This document shows, piece after piece, positions 60,956-64,000 of a DNA stretch of 64,000 bases. The stretch's first letter is position 1; each line of letters begins with the position of its first letter. The notes beneath the pieces were generated by a model. That model ran no database searches. It was not told where the DNA came from and worked only from the letters and a program-made list of their open reading frames with translations. Source of the stretch: Mycolicibacterium xanthum (lineage in GTDB: Bacteria > Actinomycetota > Actinomycetes > Mycobacteriales > Mycobacteriaceae); contig NZ_JAIFZS010000044.1 of assembly GCF_019710635.1 (NCBI RefSeq), positions 1 through 64,000 of the forward strand, given 5' to 3'. Made by a program: the position numbers and the translations under genes.

Positions 60956-62463
60956 CCGGCACGCTGGCCGACGCGCTGCGGGACGCGGCGGCCGCCACCC
61001 CCGAACGCGTCCTGGTCCGCGACGGGGTCGCCGATCTGACCTGCCGGGAGCTTCTGGACCGCTCGACGGCGCTGGCGCATGCGCTGGTCCGGCGCATGCC
61101 GGTGGGCAGCGTCGTCTCGTTCATGGTGCCCAATTGGCATGAGGCCGCGGTGATCTACCTCGGGGCCACGCTGGCGGGGATGGTGGTCAACCCGATCCTG
61201 CCGTCACTGCGCGATCACGAGCTGTCGTTCATCCTCTCCGACGCCGGCACCCGCGCGGTGTTCATCCCGCAGACCTTCGGCGGCCACGAGTACGCGACGA
61301 TGCTGCACCGGGTGGTCGCCACACTGCCGGACCCACCGGAAGTCGTCGTGCTGCGCGGCGACGCGAGCGGCCACGGTGACTTCACCGCGTTCACCGACCT
61401 GCTCGCCGAGCCCGGCGACGGCCCGCTGCCGAGCCTGGATCCGGCGGCGACCCGGATGGTGCTCTACACCTCCGGCACCACCGGGCGCCCGAAAGGTGTA
61501 CTGCACAAACATGAGTCACTGCACGCGCTGATCATGCAGTTGGGCCGGTACTGGCGGATCGATCCGGGCGACACGTTCCTGGTGGCGTCCCCGATCGCGC
61601 ACATCGGCGGGTCGATCTATGCGTTCGAGATACCCCTGCTGCTCGGCGCGCAGGCGGTGCTGATGGAGCGCTGGGACGCCGACGCCGCGGTATCGCTGAT
61701 GCTCGAGCACCGCTGCACCCACATGGCCGGTGCGACACCGTTCCTCGAAGGTCTGCTGGCGGCGGCGCAGCGGTCCGGTACCCGCCTGCCCGACCTGAAG
61801 GTCTTCATCTGCGGCGGCGCATCGGTTCCCCCGTCACTGATCCGGCGTGCCGCCGAGTACCTCGACGATGCCCTGGTCACCCGCGTGTACGGCTCGACCG
61901 AGGTTCCGGTGACGACCGTCGGTTCCCTCGACGACATCGATCACGCGGCCGACACCGACGGCAGGCCCGGCATCGCCGACGTCGTCGTCGTCGACGGCGA
62001 GATCCGGGCCCGCGGGCCGCAGATGCTCACCGGATATCTGCACCCCGAAGACGATCTCGATGCATTCGACGAGGCGGGCTACTTCCGTACCGGCGATCTC
62101 GGACACCTCACCGACGACGGCTATCTGGTCGTGACCGGGCGGGCCAAGGACATCATCATCCGCAACGGCGAGAACATCTCCCCCAAAGAGGTCGAGGACA
62201 TTCTCGTCACCCATCCCCACATCGCCGAGATCGCGGTCGTCGGGATTCCGGACCGCCGCACCGGCGAGCGGGCGTGCGCGGCGATCGTCGCAGCCGATTC
62301 GGTCGGGCCGGATGTCGCCGAGCTGAAGGAATTCCTGGTCGCCCGCGGGGTCGCGAAGTTCAAGGTGCCCGAACAGGTGGTGCTTGTCGACGCATTGCCG
62401 AAGAACGACGCGGGCAAGGTGCTCAAGCACCGGATCAGGGCCGAGCTGTCGAAGGAGTCATGA
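60952..62463 (+). CDS. Acyl-CoA ligase (FadD-like)
   Basis: 503-aa adenylate-forming ligase: YTSGTTGRPKGVLHKHE (P-loop, near residue 172), RVYGSTEVPV (A5), YFRTGDLGHLTDDGYLVVTGRAKDIIIRNGENISP (A7-A8), and the A10 Lys in PKNDAGKVLKH. It is of the cyclohexanecarboxylate/medium-chain type. GTG 60952 overlaps the regulator stop (GTGA). The frame is open much further upstream, but there it runs as a shadow of the regulator gene. It probably activates the starting acid or an early intermediate. Confidence 0.9.
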   Translation: MTGTLADALRDAAAATPERVLVRDGVADLTCRELLDRSTALAHALVRRMPVGSVVSFMVPNWHEAAVIYLGATLAGMVVNPILPSLRDHELSFILSDAGTRAVFIPQTFGGHEYATMLHRVVATLPDPPEVVVLRGDASGHGDFTAFTDLLAEPGDGPLPSLDPAATRMVLYTSGTTGRPKGVLHKHESLHALIMQLGRYWRIDPGDTFLVASPIAHIGGSIYAFEIPLLLGAQAVLMERWDADAAVSLMLEHRCTHMAGATPFLEGLLAAAQRSGTRLPDLKVFICGGASVPPSLIRRAAEYLDDALVTRVYGSTEVPVTTVGSLDDIDHAADTDGRPGIADVVVVDGEIRARGPQMLTGYLHPEDDLDAFDEAGYFRTGDLGHLTDDGYLVVTGRAKDIIIRNGENISPKEVEDILVTHPHIAEIAVVGIPDRRTGERACAAIVAADSVGPDVAELKEFLVARGVAKFKVPEQVVLVDALPKNDAGKVLKHRIRAELSKES

Positions 62464-62464
62464 G

Positions 62465-63238
62465 ATGCAGGTAGCGATCGTCACCGGAGCCAGCAGCGGC
62501 ATCGGATTCGGCTGTGCGACAAAGCTGGCCGAGGACGGGATGGCGGTGCTGGGCACCGGCCGGGACCCCGATCGGCTCGCCGAGCTGGAGAAGTCGGTCG
62601 GCAGCGACCGGGTGGCGACGCTCGCGGTCGACCTGACCGCCGACGATGCGCCGCAACGCATCGTCGATGCCGCCCTGGACCGGTGGGGCCGCATCGACTT
62701 TCTGATCAACAACGCGGGCGTCGGCTCCCCGAAGCCGCTGCACGAGACCGACGACGAATCCCTGGACTACTTCCTCGGCCTGATGCTGCGCGCGCCGTTC
62801 CGGCTGGCTCGCGACGTGATCGGGCAAATGCAGCCCGGGTCGGCGATCATCAACGTGACGTCGACCTTCGCCGTCGTCGGCGGCTTGCGGGGCGGGGCGT
62901 ACTCGGCCGCCAAGGGCGGGCTGACGGCGCTGACGGGTCACATCGCGTGTCAGTACGGCGCGCAGGGAATCCGGTGCAACGCGGTCGCTCCCGGTGTGAC
63001 GCTGACCCCGATGGTCGCCACCCGGCTCGAGGACGAGCGGTTCCGCAAGATCAACACCGAGATGACGCCGCACACCCGGTTGGGCCGGGTCGAGGACATC
63101 GCCGCCACGGTGGCGTTCCTGTGCTCGGATGGCGGCAGCTTCATCAACGGCCAGACCATCGTGGTCGACGGCGGCTGGAGTTCGACGAAGTACCTGTCCG
63201 ACTTCGCGCTGAACTCCGACTGGGTTGCGCGCCGATGA
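62465..63238 (+). CDS. SDR-family oxidoreductase
   Basis: 257-aa short-chain dehydrogenase: VTGASSGIGFGCATKL (res. 6-21), NNAGVG, catalytic Ser in VTSTFAVVGG, YSAAK, and FINGQTIVVDGGWSS. Typical classical SDR; substrate probably an alcohol or ketone of the pathway. ATG 62465 is one base after the ligase stop, behind a GAAGGAG site inside that gene's 3' end. Confidence 0.9.
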   Translation: MQVAIVTGASSGIGFGCATKLAEDGMAVLGTGRDPDRLAELEKSVGSDRVATLAVDLTADDAPQRIVDAALDRWGRIDFLINNAGVGSPKPLHETDDESLDYFLGLMLRAPFRLARDVIGQMQPGSAIINVTSTFAVVGGLRGGAYSAAKGGLTALTGHIACQYGAQGIRCNAVAPGVTLTPMVATRLEDERFRKINTEMTPHTRLGRVEDIAATVAFLCSDGGSFINGQTIVVDGGWSSTKYLSDFALNSDWVARR

Positions 63239-63284
63239 GCGCTCGCGCGAAGAGCAGAGTGTCCGATGAGCGCTCGCGCGAAGA
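63232..63284. repeat. 22-bp direct repeat, 31-bp period
   Basis: CCGATGAGCGCTCGCGCGAA with the next two bases occurs at 63232-63253 and again at 63263-63284. It starts at the SDR stop and fills the short gap before the next gene. It looks like the short dispersed repeats common between mycobacterial genes. Confidence 0.85.
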
Positions 63285-63326
63285 CGAGCCCTCGGGCGAG
63301 GAGCCATCGGTGAAGAGGAGACAACA

Positions 63327-64000
63327 GTGAACCTGTTCGCACTGCTGGACCAGGCCGCGGCCCGGCACGGCGGCCGCGGCGCGGTGTATCACGGTGAGCG
63401 GCAGGTACATACGTTCGCCCAGCTGCGCGAGCGCGCACTGCGCCTGGCCACCGGCATCGGTGAGCTCGGCCGCGGTGCACGTATCGCGGTGGCCAGCGAG
63501 AACAGCCCCGAGATCGTCGAGTTGATGTTCGCGATCTGGGCGGCGGAGTGTTTGGTGGTTCCGATCAACTACAAGCTGCACCCGCGCGAGATGGAGCAGA
63601 TCCTCGACGACTCCGGCGCATCGCTGGTCTTCGCATCGCCGAAGATCGGCGCCCAGCTGTCGGCCTCGACATCGGTGACCATCGAGATCATCGGTGAAGA
63701 CGGGTACCGGAGTCGTTGTGCCGCAGCAACTGCGGGTACGCCGCGCCATACCGATCCGGCCAGCCTGGCCTGGCTGTTCTACACCAGCGGCACCACGGGC
63801 CGGTCCAAGGGCGCCATGCTGTCGCACCGCAACCTGATGGCGATGACGGTGTCGCACCTCGCCGACTTCGATTCGCCCGACCAGAACTGCAGCCTGATCC
63901 ACGGCGCCCCCATGTCGCACGGATCCGGGCTCTACATTCCGCCCTACATCGCGCGGGCCGCCCGCCAGGTGGTGCCGGCCTCCGGCGCGTTCGAGCCGCC
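63327..64000 (+). CDS. Acyl-CoA ligase (FadD-like), cut by window end
   Basis: The first 224 residues of an AMP-binding ligase: VNLFALLDQAAARHGGRGAVYHGERQ start, NSPEIVELMFAIWAAECLVVPINYKLHP, then the P-loop YTSGTTGRSKGAMLSHRN and HGAPMSHGSGLYIPPY. GTG 63327 follows GAAGAGGAG. Continues beyond 64000, so the C-terminal motifs cannot be checked. It is the third acyl-CoA ligase of the locus. Confidence 0.88.
   Translation, partial: MNLFALLDQAAARHGGRGAVYHGERQVHTFAQLRERALRLATGIGELGRGARIAVASENSPEIVELMFAIWAAECLVVPINYKLHPREMEQILDDSGASLVFASPKIGAQLSASTSVTIEIIGEDGYRSRCAAATAGTPRHTDPASLAWLFYTSGTTGRSKGAMLSHRNLMAMTVSHLADFDSPDQNCSLIHGAPMSHGSGLYIPPYIARAARQVVPASGAFEP

Overview
The window is high-GC chromosomal DNA from a fast-growing mycobacterium (Mycolicibacterium-like; species not determinable here). 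The evidence is a set of proteins I recognise as mycobacterial: LigD/Ku, Rv0923c-Rv0927c-like genes, the Rv0449c-Rv0444c (SigK/RskA) locus, the Rv0913c/Rv0914c pair and a GjpA-type porin. There is also a mycobacterial LexA box at the left edge. Ortholog names come from recall of protein sequences, not from a search.

Layout. (1) 1-9.8 kb: NHEJ ligase ligD (-), diverging from a PfkB sugar kinase and ku (+); a KstR-like box in front of an SDR and a Rossmann oxidoreductase (Rv0927c/Rv0926c type); three tandem small secreted paralogs; the Mn transporter mntH; and a cyclotransferase/poly-gamma-glutamate hydrolase fusion. (2) 9.8-15.2 kb: a compact six-gene operon of FAD oxidoreductase, DUF1365, fatty-acid methyltransferase ufaA1, DUF1295 membrane protein, sigK and rskA. 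A textbook SigK promoter sits directly before the first start codon, so the locus should be autoregulated. (3) 15.2-17.8 kb: an F420-type LLM oxidoreductase and a minus-strand membrane set with heme-copper oxidase subunits III and IV but no subunit I. (4) 17.8-23.7 kb: tRNA-Arg(CCU) followed by a 5.7-kb island bounded by a second copy of the tRNA 3' half. It carries a DUF1254 protein, a metallo-beta-lactamase lipoprotein coupled to a G3E GTPase, and a divergent MarR regulator. (5) 23.7-40.6 kb: mixed accessory and housekeeping genes: FmdE-like protein plus TauE exporter, CapK/PaaK-like ligase, acidic-tailed porin, arsenate reductase, hydrolase and ZIP transporter, thiolase plus carotenoid-type dioxygenase plus tandem-HxlR regulator, an Hsp20 gene behind a CIRCE element, and a two-domain RCK potassium channel.

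(6) 40.7-64 kb: the most interesting region, a large catabolic locus arranged around one divergent promoter at about 58.4-58.5 kb. Leftward run 14 genes: SDR, Rieske oxygenase, Baeyer-Villiger-type flavoprotein monooxygenase, SDR, CoA-transferase, four acyl-CoA dehydrogenases, a ThDP-dependent lyase-like enzyme, aldehyde dehydrogenase, acrylyl-CoA-reductase-like MDR, FAS1/MaoC dehydratase and an acyl-CoA ligase. Rightward run a beta-propeller lactonase-like protein, a GntR/UTRA regulator, two acyl-CoA ligases (the second cut by the window end) and an SDR. Two GntR-type operators lie in the divergent promoter. Together the genes could hydroxylate a cyclic compound, oxidise it to a ketone, insert oxygen to a lactone, open the lactone, activate the acid with CoA and shorten the chain. 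The substrate is unknown to me, and this is the best candidate for an undescribed system.

Most neighbouring genes overlap by 1-8 bases (ATGA/GTGA/TTGA junctions), and I used these to choose starts. Short in-frame minisatellites occur in ligD (30 bp) and gntR (24 bp).
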